A stretch of DNA of 64,000 nt from Aminobacter ciceronei (GTDB lineage: Bacteria > Pseudomonadota > Alphaproteobacteria > Rhizobiales > Rhizobiaceae). The notes beneath the pieces are model-generated. The model was not told where the DNA came from and did no database searches. It saw only the letters and a list, made by a program, of their open reading frames with translations. The stretch covers positions 1-64,000 of the forward strand of contig NZ_JACJHY010000008.1 of assembly GCF_014138625.1 (NCBI RefSeq), written 5' to 3'. The translations under genes and the position numbers were made by a program. Positions 25,502-34,608 of this stretch are shown here, piece by piece (positions within the stretch are counted from its first letter, which is position 1; the number at the start of each line of letters is the position of its first letter).

Positions 25502-28162
25502 CTACATCTTGTCGTCTTCCGTCGGCACCAGAATCTCGCGCTTGCCGGCATGATTTGCCGGACCGACGATGCCCTCCTGCTCCATCCGCTCGATGATCGA
25601 CGCCGCGCGGTTGTAGCCGATGCCGAGGCGGCGCTGGATGTAGCTGGTCGACGCCTTGCCGTCACGCAGCACCACCGATACCGCCTGGTCGTAGGGATCG
25701 TCCGAATCCTCGAAATTGCCGCCACCGCCATTACCGCCGCCCTTGCCCGACGGCTCGTCCTCGTCCTCGCCGTCATCCTCGGTGATGGCGTCGAGATATT
25801 CCGGCACGCCCTGCAGCTTGAGATGGGCAACAACCTTCTCGACCTCGTCGTCGGCGACGAACGGGCCATGGACGCGCTGGATGCGGCCGCCGCCGGCCAT
25901 ATAGAGCATGTCGCCCATGCCGAGCAGCTGTTCGGCGCCCTGCTCGCCGAGAATGGTGCGACTGTCGATCTTCGACGTCACCTGGAACGATATGCGGGTC
26001 GGGAAGTTGGCCTTGATGGTGCCTGTGATGACGTCGACCGACGGACGCTGGGTCGCCATGATCACGTGGATGCCGGCCGCGCGCGCCATCTGCGCCAGGC
26101 GCTGGACCGCACCTTCGATGTCCTTGCCGGCGACCATCATCAGGTCGGCCATTTCGTCGATGATGACGACGATGTAGGGCAGCGGCGCCAGATCGAGATT
26201 TTCGGTTTCGTAGATCGCCTCGCCGGTCTGACGGTCGAAGCCTGTCTGCACCGTGCGCGAGATCTGCTCGCCCTTCTTTTCCGCCTGGCTGACGCGCGCG
26301 TTGAAGCCGTCGATGTTGCGCACGCCGACCTTAGACATCTTGCGGTAGCGGTCTTCCATCTCCCGCACCGTCCATTTCAGCGCCACCACGGCCTTCTTTG
26401 GATCGGTGACGACAGGGGTCAGAAGATGTGGGATGCCGTCATAGACCGACAGTTCCAGCATCTTCGGATCGATCATGATCAGGCGGCATTCCTGCGGCGT
26501 CATCCGATAGAGCAAGGACAGGATCATGGTGTTGATGGCGACCGACTTGCCCGAGCCGGTGGTACCGGCGACCAGCACGTGCGGCATCTTGGCGATGTCG
26601 ACGATGACGGCCTCGCCATTGATCGTCTTGCCAAGTGCCAGCGCCAGCTTCGACTTGGTCGTCTCGAAGTCGCGGCTCGCCAGAATCTCGCGGAGATAGA
26701 CGGTTTCGCGCTTGGCGTTCGGCAGTTCGATGCCGATCGCATTGCGCCCCGGCACCACCGCGACGCGGGCGGCAATCGCGCTCATCGAGCGGGCGATGTC
26801 GTCGGCGAGGCCGATGACGCGACTCGACTTGATACCGGGCGCCGGCTCCAGTTCGTAGAGCGTGACGACGGGGCCGGGACGGACATGGATGATCTCGCCC
26901 TTGACGCCGAAATCTTCGAGCACGCCTTCCAGCAGCCGCGCATTCTGTTCCAGCGCATCCTTGGAAAGCGAGGCGTCACGCACGACGTTCTTGGGCTCGG
27001 CCAGGAAATGCAGCGACGGCATCTCGAATGTCTCGGTGCCGATCAGCGTGGTCTGGGCCTCGCGCTGGACACGGGCTCCTGGTGCCGGCCTGGGGGCAGG
27101 TGCTGCGACACGCACGGCGGGAGATCCAGCCTCCGGCGAGCGGAAATTCTGCACCTGGGCATTGGCGCCCCGGCGCTCTGATGACACCGGCGGCATGTCC
27201 ATGTCGTCGTCGTCACCGAAGACATCCTGGTCGTTGGGGTCGATCGAAACCGTCCGCTCCGACACCATCTGGGCAAAGAATTCAGGTTCGACGCGGGCGC
27301 GGCCGCCTGTCGTAACGCGCTGCTCGGCGCGCTCGGCCGATTCGACGCGCTCGGCCGCCTGCCGCCAGGCGCTCTCGCGCTTGACCGGCGGCAGGTCGTA
27401 GCCTTCCAGCTCGCGCCGCTTGGCGGCGCGACGGCGCATCCATGCCCTGGCCGACAACCACCAGTGGGCGATGGCGCCAAGCGCCAGCACGCCCTCGTTT
27501 TCGTCCTCGTCCTCGTCGTCGAAGCTGGCGAAGTCCTGCTCGCGCATGTCGGGCTTGGGCTTGGGATTGACCACTGCAAAGCCGTTCTCGCGGTTGAGCA
27601 GGCCGGCACCGAAGGCAAACAGCCAGATCGCCGGCGCAATCAGCAACACGCCAATGACGGTGGCGATCAGCCCGGTTGGATAGCCGCCGATGAACAGCCC
27701 CGGCACCTTGAGCACCATGTCGCCGAACACGCCACCGAGGCCGGTCGGCAGCGGCCAGGTCGGCGGTGCGCCGACACAGCCGGCAATGGCCGCGCCAAGA
27801 AGTGCCGAGCCGAACCAGACCAGGCCGCGCTTGGGCATGCGGTCGACGCCGCGCGCGGTGACGAACAGCACGCCCCAGATCACCGCCGGCATCAGGGCAG
27901 CGACCGAGGCAAGGCCGAAGAACTGCATCGCGAGATCGGCGAACACCGCACCCGGATACCCCATGGCGTTGGTGACGGGATTGTCGGTGGCATGGCTGAA
28001 GCTCGGGTCGGCGACATTCCAGGTGCCGAGCGCCGCCAGCCCGAAGGCCACGAAGGCAAACAGGCCCAGACCCGCCGCGCGGCCTGCCTGCCGTCGCGCG
28101 AATGCCTGAATGCCGTGCCCCGTCTCGGTCAGCGCGAGCGGTGAGGAAACCCCAGAACGCAT
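25502..28162 (-). CDS. ftsK: DNA translocase FtsK
   Basis: An 886-residue FtsK, pumping chromosomal DNA toward dif and coordinating segregation with septation. Four or five membrane segments occupy about residues 20-185. A low-complexity acidic/Arg linker follows, then the motor: Walker [15 protein letters not shown] near residue 535, Walker [15 protein letters not shown], and [13 protein letters not shown]. The C-terminal gamma winged helix ([29 protein letters not shown]) reads KOPS sites. ATG 28162 matches family length; the longer open frame upstream covers low-information sequence and the control region. TTAA repeats fitting a CtrA box lie 84-98 bases upstream. lolA and xth follow. Confidence 0.95.
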   Translation of the reverse strand: MRSGVSSPLALTETGHGIQAFARRQAGRAAGLGLFAFVAFGLAALGTWNVADPSFSHATDNPVTNAMGYPGAVFADLAMQFFGLASVAALMPAVIWGVLFVTARGVDRMPKRGLVWFGSALLGAAIAGCVGAPPTWPLPTGLGGVFGDMVLKVPGLFIGGYPTGLIATVIGVLLIAPAIWLFAFGAGLLNRENGFAVVNPKPKPDMREQDFASFDDEDEDENEGVLALGAIAHWWLSARAWMRRRAAKRRELEGYDLPPVKRESAWRQAAERVESAERAEQRVTTGGRARVEPEFFAQMVSERTVSIDPNDQDVFGDDDDMDMPPVSSERRGANAQVQNFRSPEAGSPAVRVAAPAPRPAPGARVQREAQTTLIGTETFEMPSLHFLAEPKNVVRDASLSKDALEQNARLLEGVLEDFGVKGEIIHVRPGPVVTLYELEPAPGIKSSRVIGLADDIARSMSAIAARVAVVPGRNAIGIELPNAKRETVYLREILASRDFETTKSKLALALGKTINGEAVIVDIAKMPHVLVAGTTGSGKSVAINTMILSLLYRMTPQECRLIMIDPKMLELSVYDGIPHLLTPVVTDPKKAVVALKWTVREMEDRYRKMSKVGVRNIDGFNARVSQAEKKGEQISRTVQTGFDRQTGEAIYETENLDLAPLPYIVVIIDEMADLMMVAGKDIEGAVQRLAQMARAAGIHVIMATQRPSVDVITGTIKANFPTRISFQVTSKIDSRTILGEQGAEQLLGMGDMLYMAGGGRIQRVHGPFVADDEVEKVVAHLKLQGVPEYLDAITEDDGEDEDEPSGKGGGNGGGGNFEDSDDPYDQAVSVVLRDGKASTSYIQRRLGIGYNRAASIIERMEQEGIVGPANHAGKREILVPTEDDKM

Positions 28163-28245
28163 GCCTCGTCCCCGTCCATTGATGCCGTGGCCCGCATGCG
28201 GACGCATGGCGGGCAGATTCGTTTGCCAGACTATCGGGGCGAAGG

Positions 28246-28260
28246 TTAAGGCGGCATTAA
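28246..28260 (-). promoter_or_regulatory. Putative CtrA-binding box upstream of ftsK
   Basis: TTAA-N7-TTAA (TTAAGGCGGCATTAA), the CtrA full-site spacing known from Caulobacter and Sinorhizobium, with another TTAA directly after it. It lies 84-98 bases upstream of the ftsK ATG. In a high-GC genome this spacing is uncommon by chance, and ftsK is a plausible cell-cycle target. No experimental evidence. Confidence 0.5.
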
Positions 28261-28415
28261 GGTTAAGCCATTGTTCACGCAACAGCCCCTTGGACGCTTC
28301 CGCGAGCGGCGGCAAACAACGCGTCACTCCTCCCCGGCATAGGCATTTTTGATGCAACCATCCTGTCTCCGTGGCGTTGGGTCTGCCGGAAGGGACCAGA
28401 AACGAGGAGAAAGAA

Positions 28416-28667
28416 ATGAGAAAGCTCATTTTGGCTTTGGGTGCGGCAGCCTTGATGGCTGGCGCCGCTTGGGCAGCTTCGGCCGACGGCGTGGTCAAGG
28501 AGTTCAACAAGGACACCCGCGTGATCACGCTCGAGGACGGCAAGACTTACACCGTCCCGGCTGACGTGGCACTTCCCGCCGATCTGGCGGCAGGCATGAA
28601 GGTGTCGATTACCGTTGCCGATGACGATGCCACCAAGGTGACCGCCGTCATGACGTCGGCGATGTAA
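28416..28667 (+). CDS. DUF1344 secreted protein
   Basis: An 83-residue exported protein. The signal peptide is [22 protein letters not shown]; the mature part (about 62 residues) has the DUF1344 beta-rich pattern, [47 protein letters not shown], which fits an OB-like periplasmic fold. Function is unknown. AGGAGAAAGAA just upstream of ATG 28416 is a strong ribosome-binding site and rejects the upstream in-frame ATG. A terminator hairpin lies 22 bases after the stop, so it is probably a monocistronic, highly translated gene. Confidence 0.88.
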   Translation: MRKLILALGAAALMAGAAWAASADGVVKEFNKDTRVITLEDGKTYTVPADVALPADLAAGMKVSITVADDDATKVTAVMTSAM

Positions 28668-28689
28668 CGACCCCGACCTGGCTCGCAGA

Positions 28690-28717
28690 AACCCCGTCCA
28701 GACAGGGCGGGGTTTTT
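28690..28717 (+). terminator. Rho-independent terminator of the DUF1344 gene
   Basis: Stem AACCCCG (28690-28696) pairs with CGGGGTT (28708-28714), with an 11-base loop that can add two or three inner pairs, and TTTTT follows immediately. Classic intrinsic terminator on the plus strand. Confidence 0.9.
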
Positions 28718-28773
28718 GCATTTCCGGTTCAAAACAGGCTTGCCGCAGAGACCGCAGCGCCATAGTTTTCCAT

Positions 28774-28789
28774 ATTAGGAAAACCTAAT
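28774..28789 (+). promoter_or_regulatory. Palindromic operator ATTAGG-AAAA-CCTAAT
   Basis: A perfect 6-bp inverted repeat with a 4-base centre, 11 bases before the ATG of the gene at 28800 and overlapping its leader. The half-sites and spacing (TTAGG-N4-CCTAA) match the core of DtxR/IdeR/MntR-type metal-regulator boxes. Which regulator, if any, binds here is unknown. Confidence 0.55.
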
Positions 28790-28799
28790 GGAGGCAGCG

Positions 28800-29219
28800 A
28801 TGAAGCACCATAGCATCGAGCAACTGCAGGCCTTCGCAGACATCCAGCCGCTCAGCCCCTATCTGCCGATGACGCGTACCGAGCGTCTCGAGCGCTGGGC
28901 GCAACTGCTCGAAGATCAGCCGGAACGGCGCCTCGGCACACTTTCCGGCACCGAATACGCGCCGCGCGCCGAACGGCTCGCCATGCGCGTACCGGGCTCG
29001 CCTATTACCGTTGCATTCGAGGACCCTGCCTTCCGGGCAGCCGGCCTTGAAGACGACAGCTACGGCGCAGCCAAGCGCTTCTTCGAGCTGTCCGACCGGC
29101 AGCTGCACAACATCGTCTGCTACTGCCATTTCGGCGATGCGGTCAGGGGTGCAAGTGCCGCCCGCCGTGTCCGGGCAGCGATCAGCATGTGGACGCGCAT
29201 CCGGGCATTCTTCGCCTGA
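28800..29219 (+). CDS. Hypothetical protein with a His/Cys cluster
   Basis: A 139-residue soluble protein I do not recognise. There is no signal peptide or membrane segment. Most of it is helical, with charged residues at the start (MTRTERLERWAQLLEDQPERRLGTL, about 24-48). A cluster H103, C107, C109 and H110 (LHNIVCYCHFGDA) could bind a metal ion. GGAGG at 28790-28794 lies 5 nt before the ATG, so I prefer 28800 over an in-frame ATG at 28788. A palindrome of DtxR-box type lies just upstream. If that site binds a metal-sensing repressor, the His/Cys cluster would make sense, but that is inference. Confidence 0.75.
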   Translation: MKHHSIEQLQAFADIQPLSPYLPMTRTERLERWAQLLEDQPERRLGTLSGTEYAPRAERLAMRVPGSPITVAFEDPAFRAAGLEDDSYGAAKRFFELSDRQLHNIVCYCHFGDAVRGASAARRVRAAISMWTRIRAFFA

Positions 29220-29300
29220 AGGCGCGCAAGGCACTCCAGAATCCAGCCAAGGGCCCGGCTGGCTCGGGCCCCGGTGGACGCTACGCCTGCTGCCATCGGG

Positions 29301-29328
29301 TAGACACATTAGCATGTACACATATAAT
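29301..29328 (+). promoter_or_regulatory. Sigma-70-type promoter for the sulfotransferase
   Basis: TAGACA (29301-29306) and TATAAT (29323-29328), spaced 16 bases, match housekeeping promoter hexamers at 5 of 6 and 6 of 6 positions. They lie in a short AT-rich island about 78 bases upstream of the sulfotransferase ATG. Confidence 0.6.
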
Positions 29329-29405
29329 CGACTGACCAGGTAACGACCCGGATCGCGCGACGTACCTCCGTCGCTTTGCCCCCTCGGATTCAAGCCAGGA
29401 GCCAG

Positions 29406-30212
29406 ATGCCGACAGGATTGAGATTCTTCGACGCCACCTACTATCCCGTACCCAAGAGTGGCAGCAGCAGCGTCAAGTACCTGCTCATGCAGGTCGCCGG
29501 CGCGCATCAGGCGCTCGACAATCCCGACGACGACGTCCACCACCACCTCGGCACCAATCTGGTCGATCCGTTTCGCCCGATGCACAATGCCGACGCCAAG
29601 CCCTTCACCATCGTCAGGGACCCGGTCGAGCGGCTGCTGTCGGCCTATTCCGATCGCGTCGTCAAAGCCGGCCTGCTGACGTCAGATGAAGCCGACAGCC
29701 CGCTGGCCCGCGAGCTCGGCCTGTCGCTCGAACCGGACCTCGAGACCTTCATCCTCAGGGTCGAGGACTATTGCCGCATCTGCGCCGACGTCCGCTTTCA
29801 TGTCGCCTCGCCGCGCTACTTTCTCGGCAGCAACCTTTTCCTCTTCGACCGGGTGTTCAAACTCGAGAAGATCGACCAGGTCGCGGCCTATATCAGCGAG
29901 ATCGTCGGCCAGGATGTGTCGATGCCGCACATCCACGTCTCGAGCGGCCAGGCCAGCCCGTCCGACCTGTCGCCGGCAGCACTCGCCAAGGCGCTGCGCT
30001 TCTGCCGCTACGATTACGCCTTCCTCGTCGACCTCTACGACGCCGGCCGCTGGGGCACCATTCCGCGCGGCACGCGCCGCGATCCATCGACACTGAGCGT
30101 CTATCGCGACCCGGCGAAATATGAGGGCGACAGCTATCCCCGCACGCCGCGCAACCTGCGCAATTTCCTGAGCAAGCGTCCGCTCGATCCGGCATTGCCC
30201 AAGGCCGACTAA
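29406..30212 (+). CDS. Sulfotransferase family 2 protein
   Basis: A 268-residue PAPS-dependent sulfotransferase (Sulfotransfer_2 family). The 5'-phosphosulfate loop is VPKSGSSSVKYLL (about residues 15-27) and the 3'-phosphate site is FTIVRDPVERLLSAYSDR (about 67-84); a conserved His/Asp-rich stretch DDDVHHHLGTN lies between them. No signal peptide or membrane anchor is seen, so the protein is cytoplasmic and would sulfate a sugar or lipid precursor there. AGGAG 5 nt before ATG 29406 sets the start. A good promoter precedes it. No PAPS-synthesis gene (cysDN/C, nodPQ) is in the window. The acceptor is unknown; surface polysaccharide or a Nod-factor-like substrate is possible but unsupported. 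Confidence 0.85.
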   Translation: MPTGLRFFDATYYPVPKSGSSSVKYLLMQVAGAHQALDNPDDDVHHHLGTNLVDPFRPMHNADAKPFTIVRDPVERLLSAYSDRVVKAGLLTSDEADSPLARELGLSLEPDLETFILRVEDYCRICADVRFHVASPRYFLGSNLFLFDRVFKLEKIDQVAAYISEIVGQDVSMPHIHVSSGQASPSDLSPAALAKALRFCRYDYAFLVDLYDAGRWGTIPRGTRRDPSTLSVYRDPAKYEGDSYPRTPRNLRNFLSKRPLDPALPKAD

Positions 30213-30223
30213 CAACTCCAGAC

Positions 30224-30254
30224 AAAAAAGGAGGCCCGGATTGCTCCGGGCCTC
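30224..30254 (-). terminator. Rho-independent terminator of amtB
   Basis: GAGGCCCGGA (30231-30240) and TCCGGGCCTC (30245-30254) form a perfect 10-bp stem with a TTGC loop. On the minus strand the stem is followed, after one C, by TTTTTT (30224-30229 on the plus strand is A6), so it terminates amtB. The plus-strand sulfotransferase also ends 11 bases before it. Confidence 0.9.
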
Positions 30255-30373
30255 AAAGCGCAGCTGCCTTGAGGGCGGCCACGACGGGATTAGGGAGGAT
30301 GTTCCGCGGCCAGGGCGTCGGCCGCGCGCGCCGGAGCACGATCCCTAGGGGGAGGACCGCGCTCCAACAGGCA

Positions 30374-31756
30374 TCAGGAGTGGTAGGCCACTTCACCATG
30401 CGAGGTCAGGTCGAGGCCCTGGCGTTCGGCTTCGACGGTCGGGCGCAGGCCGACGAGCAGGTCGACCAGCTTGTAGAGTACCAGCGAGCCGATGCCGCAC
30501 CAGATGACGGTCACCGAGACAGCGAGGAACTGCGTCCAGACCTGGCCGCCGATCGACATTTCGCCGTAGCCGATGCCGCCGAGCGCCTCGGCGTTGAACA
30601 CGCCGGTGCCGATGGCGCCGACAATGCCACCGACGCCGTGGATGCCGAACACGTCGAGCGAGTCGTCATAGCCGAGCTTGATCTTCACCACCGCCACGAA
30701 GAAGTAGCAGATCACCGAGGCGATGGCGCCGAGTGCGATGGCGCCGACCGGACCGACGAAGCCGGCGGCAGGCGTCACCGCGACGAGGCCGGCAACCATG
30801 CCGGAAGCAGCACCCAGCATCGACGCCTTGCCGCGGGCAACCACTTCGATGATTACCCATGCGAGGATCGCGCCGGCAGTGGCGGTGAAGGTGTTGATCA
30901 TCGCAAGTGCCGCACCGCCATTGGCTTCGAGGTTCGAGCCGGCATTGAAGCCGAACCAGCCGACCCACAGGATCGAGGCGCCGACCATGGTCAGCGTCAT
31001 CGAGTGCGGGGCCATGTTGTCCTTGCCGTAGCCCGTGCGCTTGCCGATCACCAGGGCGCCGACCAGGGCGGCGATGCCGGCATTGATGTGCACGACGGTA
31101 CCGCCGGCGAAATCAAGTGCGCCCCAGCCATAGATCAGGCCATCCGAATCCCAGACCATGTGGGCGATCGGGAAATAGACGACCGTCACCCACAGCGCGA
31201 CGAACAGCAGCACGGCCGAGAACTTGATGCGTTCGGCAAAGGCGCCGACGATCAGCGCCGGCGTGATGCAGGCAAAGGTCATCTGGAAGACGATGAAGAC
31301 GTATTCGGGGATGACGATGCCCTTGGTGAAGGTCGCCGCCATGCTCTCGGGCGTCACGCCGGCCAAAAATGCCTTGCCGAGGCCGCCCCAATACGGGCTC
31401 GGCGCGTCGCCGAAGGCCATCGAGTAGCCCCAGAACGTCCAGATCACGATCACCAGCGCCACGATCATCGTACACTGCATCAGCACCGACAGCATGTTCT
31501 TGGCGCGCACCAGGCCGCCATAGAACAGCGCCAGGCCCGGCAGTGCCATGAACAGCACCAAGAGTGACGAGGTCAGCATCCAGGCGACGTCGCCCTTTTC
31601 CATGACGTCGGCGGGCGCCGGCGCGGCCGCCGCGGCATCTGCCGCCGCAGGTGCGGCTTCCTGGGCGAAGGCTGCGACCGTTCCCAGGGCGGTCAGTGCG
31701 AGCGTGCCGACAAGGGCCGTCCGCGCCGCCGTCTTCAATGAGGTTGGAATTTGCAT
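30374..31756 (-). CDS. amtB: Ammonium transporter AmtB
   Basis: A 460-residue Amt/MEP channel with an N-terminal signal peptide (MQIPTSLKTAARTALVGTLALTALGTVAAFAQ) and eleven membrane segments. The pore motifs LALFYGGLVRAKNMLSVL, FAGGTVVHINAGIAALVGALVIG (first of the twin-His) and DVFGIHGVGGIVGAIGTG (second His) are clear, as is the phenylalanine gate region. It imports ammonium at low concentration and is blocked by GlnK. GGAGACCTC precedes ATG 31756; glnK ends 30 bases upstream, so glnK-amtB is one transcript. The strong hairpin at 30224-30254 ends it. Confidence 0.97.
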   Translation of the reverse strand: MQIPTSLKTAARTALVGTLALTALGTVAAFAQEAAPAAADAAAAAPAPADVMEKGDVAWMLTSSLLVLFMALPGLALFYGGLVRAKNMLSVLMQCTMIVALVIVIWTFWGYSMAFGDAPSPYWGGLGKAFLAGVTPESMAATFTKGIVIPEYVFIVFQMTFACITPALIVGAFAERIKFSAVLLFVALWVTVVYFPIAHMVWDSDGLIYGWGALDFAGGTVVHINAGIAALVGALVIGKRTGYGKDNMAPHSMTLTMVGASILWVGWFGFNAGSNLEANGGAALAMINTFTATAGAILAWVIIEVVARGKASMLGAASGMVAGLVAVTPAAGFVGPVGAIALGAIASVICYFFVAVVKIKLGYDDSLDVFGIHGVGGIVGAIGTGVFNAEALGGIGYGEMSIGGQVWTQFLAVSVTVIWCGIGSLVLYKLVDLLVGLRPTVEAERQGLDLTSHGEVAYHS

Positions 31757-31786
31757 TGAGGTCTCCATGAGAATTGGTTGGCCTGC

Positions 31787-32131
<345 letters not shown>

Positions 32132-32211
32132 TCACCCCTTTCTGATGCGGGTCCCCCGCGTTGCAGACGTCGCCAGCGGACCCGAAGACCACCGGTGAGT
32201 GACCAAGGCTA

Positions 32212-32227
32212 TTCAAGCTCCATGCCA
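32212..32227 (-). promoter_or_regulatory. Possible sigma-54 promoter for glnK-amtB
   Basis: On the minus strand the sequence TGGCATGGAGCTTGAA matches the sigma-54 consensus TGGCACGNNNNTTGCA with GG and G(C/A) ten bases apart; the -12 GC is GA here. It lies 87-102 bases upstream of glnK, the expected place for an NtrC-driven promoter. Confidence 0.5.
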
Positions 32228-32295
32228 GTTTGCCCCAGCACAAGCCAACCATTTGAAATTTAATGAAAATGCGCTGCGCGCAGACGACATCCTTC

Positions 32296-32317
32296 GCAGG
32301 TGCAGCAAAGCACCTGC
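32296..32317. other. Perfect hairpin between tesB and the glnK promoter
   Basis: GCAGGTGC (32296-32303) pairs perfectly with GCACCTGC (32310-32317), loop AGCAAA. No T-run follows on either strand. It lies 30 bases after the tesB stop and could be a factor-dependent terminator or protein site. Confidence 0.45.
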
Positions 32318-32346
32318 TCACAAAATGTGCAAAATAGCCAAAATGC

Positions 32347-33219
32347 CTATTTCGTAGGCTTTGTCCGCAGGCGGATCAGCCCCTCTTGTGCCACCGAAGC
32401 GACCAGCGTGCCGTCCTGGGCATAGAGCGCGCCGCGCGTGAAGCCGCGCGAACCCGAAGTCGAAGGGCTGTCCTGGGTGTAAAGCAGCCAGCCGTCGAGC
32501 GCATGCTCGCGATGGAACCACATCGCGTGGTCGATACTCGCCGCCTGGATGTCGGGATCGAAGATGCCACGGCCATGGGCAAAGGTTGCCGTATCGAGCA
32601 GCGTCATGTCGGAAAGATAGGCAAGCACCGCACAGCGCAGTGCCCGGTCGTTCGGCACCGGGCCGGTCAGGCGGATCCACACCTTCTGCAGCGGCGGCAG
32701 CTTGTCACGGCTGGAATAATGCTCGGCATAGACCGGCCTCAGCTCCAGCGGCCGTTCCTTGGCCCAGAACAGCCTGATCTGCTCGGGCACATGGGTGGCC
32801 TCGGCCAGCAGCTCGCGCTGCGACTTGAGCTCTTCCGGCGGCGGCACGTCGAGCGGCATCGGCATCTGGTACTCCAGGCCCTGCTCCTCGACCTGGAACG
32901 ACGCTTCGAGCGAAAAGATCGCGTGGCCATGCTGGATCGCCACCACGCGCCGCGTGGTGAAGCTGCCGCCGTCGCGGATGCGGTCGACCTCGTAGATGAT
33001 CGGCACGGTGATGTCGCCGGGGCGCATGAAATAGCCGTGCAGCGAATGCACGTGCCGGTCCGGCTCGACGGTGCGCTGTGCCGCAACCAGCGCCTGGGCG
33101 ATGGTCTGGCCGCCAAACACGCGCTGCCACTGAACCTGCGGGCTGCGACCACGGAACAGGTTGTGTTCCAGCTTCTCGAGATTGAGAATGCTGAGAAGCT
33201 CTTGTATTCCGGCCGGCAT
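32347..33219 (-). CDS. tesB: Acyl-CoA thioesterase II
   Basis: A 290-residue double-hotdog TesB, hydrolysing medium/long-chain acyl-CoA to free fatty acid and CoA. The catalytic triad falls at the E. coli TesB numbering: Asp204 in AYLSDMTLLD, a Ser at 228 in the Thr position (AASIDHAMWFHR) and Gln278 in ASVAQEGLIR. FGGQTIAQALVAAQRTV and LHGYFMRPGD near the N-terminus are also typical. It has no signal peptide. It is divergent from the Ubi hydroxylase gene, separated by 93 bases, and sits downstream of nothing on its strand; probably monocistronic. Confidence 0.95.
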   Translation of the reverse strand: MPAGIQELLSILNLEKLEHNLFRGRSPQVQWQRVFGGQTIAQALVAAQRTVEPDRHVHSLHGYFMRPGDITVPIIYEVDRIRDGGSFTTRRVVAIQHGHAIFSLEASFQVEEQGLEYQMPMPLDVPPPEELKSQRELLAEATHVPEQIRLFWAKERPLELRPVYAEHYSSRDKLPPLQKVWIRLTGPVPNDRALRCAVLAYLSDMTLLDTATFAHGRGIFDPDIQAASIDHAMWFHREHALDGWLLYTQDSPSTSGSRGFTRGALYAQDGTLVASVAQEGLIRLRTKPTK

Positions 33220-33312
33220 GCTTTTCCCCTTTTCGGGACGAAGTATATCCGGTTTCCAGCAGGAAGCCCCCGTCGAGTCAAGGCGGGAAGCCTAGCCGTA
33301 AAGGACGCCGCC

Positions 33313-34575
33313 ATGGTCACGCGCGAATCTGACGACAAGAAATCGACACAGCTCGACGTGCTCGTCGCCGGTGCCGGTTATGTCGGCCTCGCCACCGCCG
33401 TTTCGATCAAGCAGGCACGACCCAATCTGCACATCGCCATCGTCGACGCGGCTCCCGCCGAGGTCTGGCGCAAGGACGGCCGCGCCTCGGCCATCGCGGC
33501 TGCTGCCTGCCGCATGCTCGACCAGCTCGGCTGCTGGGAAGAGATCGCACCCGAGGCACAGGCGATCACCGACATGATCATCACCGATTCGAAGAGTGCC
33601 GATCCGGTCCGTCCGGTGTTCCTCACCTTCGACGGCGAGATCGGCGCCGGCGAGCCCTTCGCCCACATGATCGAGAACCGGCTGCTCAACGGCGCCCTGC
33701 GCCGCCGCGCCGCCGAGCTCGGTATCGACATCATCGAAGGCGTCGCCGTCCAGGCCTTCGAGGCCGGCACCGCCGGGGCCAAGGTCCATCTCGCCGACGG
33801 TATCAGCATCGACACGCGCCTTCTCATCGCTGCCGACGGCGTCAACTCCAGGCTGCGCGACATGGCCGGCATCAAGACCGTGCGCTGGGAATACGGCCAG
33901 TCCGGCATCGTCTGCACCGTAATCCACGAGCGCCCGCATGGCGGCCGCGCCGAGGAGCATTTCCTGCCGGCCGGCCCCTTCGCCACGCTGCCGCTCAAGC
34001 CGACCAAGGACGGCACCAACCGCTCCTCCATCGTCTGGACCGAACGCACCGAGGACGCCGACAAGCTGGTTGCGGGCGACGCGTTCGTCTTCGAGATAGA
34101 GCTCGAACAGCGTTTCGGCCTGAAGCTCGGCGAGATCCGCGTCGAGGGCAAGCCGCGTGCCTGGCCGCTCGGCCTGACCCTGGCGCGCGCCTTCGTCGCT
34201 TCCCGCTTCGCGCTTGCCGGCGACGCCGCCCACGGTATCCACCCGATCGCCGGCCAAGGCCTCAATCTCGGCTTCAAGGATGCCGCAGCGCTTGCCGAAA
34301 CCATCGTCGAGGCCGATCGCCTGGGACAGGACATCGGCGCCATCGACGTGCTCGAGCGCTACGAGCAATGGCGCCGCTTCGACACCGTGCGCATGGGCAT
34401 CACCACCGACGTGCTCAACCGGCTGTTCTCCAATGACATCGCGCCCGTCCGTGCCATCCGCGACATCGGCCTCGGCCTCGTCGACCGCGTGCCCCGGCTC
34501 AAGGACTATTTCATCCGCCAGGCCTCAGGCCTGACAGGCGAAACCCCGCGCCTGCTCAAGGGCGAGGCGATCTGA
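33313..34575 (+). CDS. UbiH/UbiF/VisC/COQ6-family FAD hydroxylase
   Basis: A 420-residue flavin monooxygenase of ubiquinone biosynthesis. FAD-binding GAGYVGLATAVSIKQ (about 20-34) opens the domain, GRASAIAAAACRML is the second motif (the RxSAI pattern), DTRLLIAADGVNSRLRDMAGI binds NAD(P)H and FAD, and ALAGDAAHGIHPIAGQGLNLGFKDAAAL (about 303-330) is the GD motif. It hydroxylates the quinone ring at one of the C1, C5 or C6 positions; in alphaproteobacteria these enzymes are divided into UbiL, UbiM and UbiH types and I cannot tell which this is. A very long upstream open frame (from 32386) is antisense to tesB and is rejected. Confidence 0.92.
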   Translation: MVTRESDDKKSTQLDVLVAGAGYVGLATAVSIKQARPNLHIAIVDAAPAEVWRKDGRASAIAAAACRMLDQLGCWEEIAPEAQAITDMIITDSKSADPVRPVFLTFDGEIGAGEPFAHMIENRLLNGALRRRAAELGIDIIEGVAVQAFEAGTAGAKVHLADGISIDTRLLIAADGVNSRLRDMAGIKTVRWEYGQSGIVCTVIHERPHGGRAEEHFLPAGPFATLPLKPTKDGTNRSSIVWTERTEDADKLVAGDAFVFEIELEQRFGLKLGEIRVEGKPRAWPLGLTLARAFVASRFALAGDAAHGIHPIAGQGLNLGFKDAAALAETIVEADRLGQDIGAIDVLERYEQWRRFDTVRMGITTDVLNRLFSNDIAPVRAIRDIGLGLVDRVPRLKDYFIRQASGLTGETPRLLKGEAI

Positions 34576-34608
34576 CGGCGGCAGTTCGCCATCCAGCCAG
34601 CTACAGCA

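Noticed and set aside
25442-27181. 579-residue plus-strand frame opposite ftsK
   Set aside because: Antisense shadow; His/Asp/Arg-rich translation, no motifs, and ftsK is intact on the other strand.
28163-28543. 127-residue N-terminal extension of FtsK
   Set aside because: It covers the control region with the CtrA-type box and antisense to DUF1344; family length starts at 28162.
29251-29271. GC-rich hairpin (GGGCCCG/CGGGCCC) after the His/Cys protein gene
   Set aside because: Stem is real but has no T-run and could be chance in GC-rich DNA; not listed as a terminator.
32386-33312. Upstream extension of the Ubi hydroxylase frame
   Set aside because: It runs antisense through tesB. The hydroxylase begins properly at ATG 33313, where the family alignment starts.
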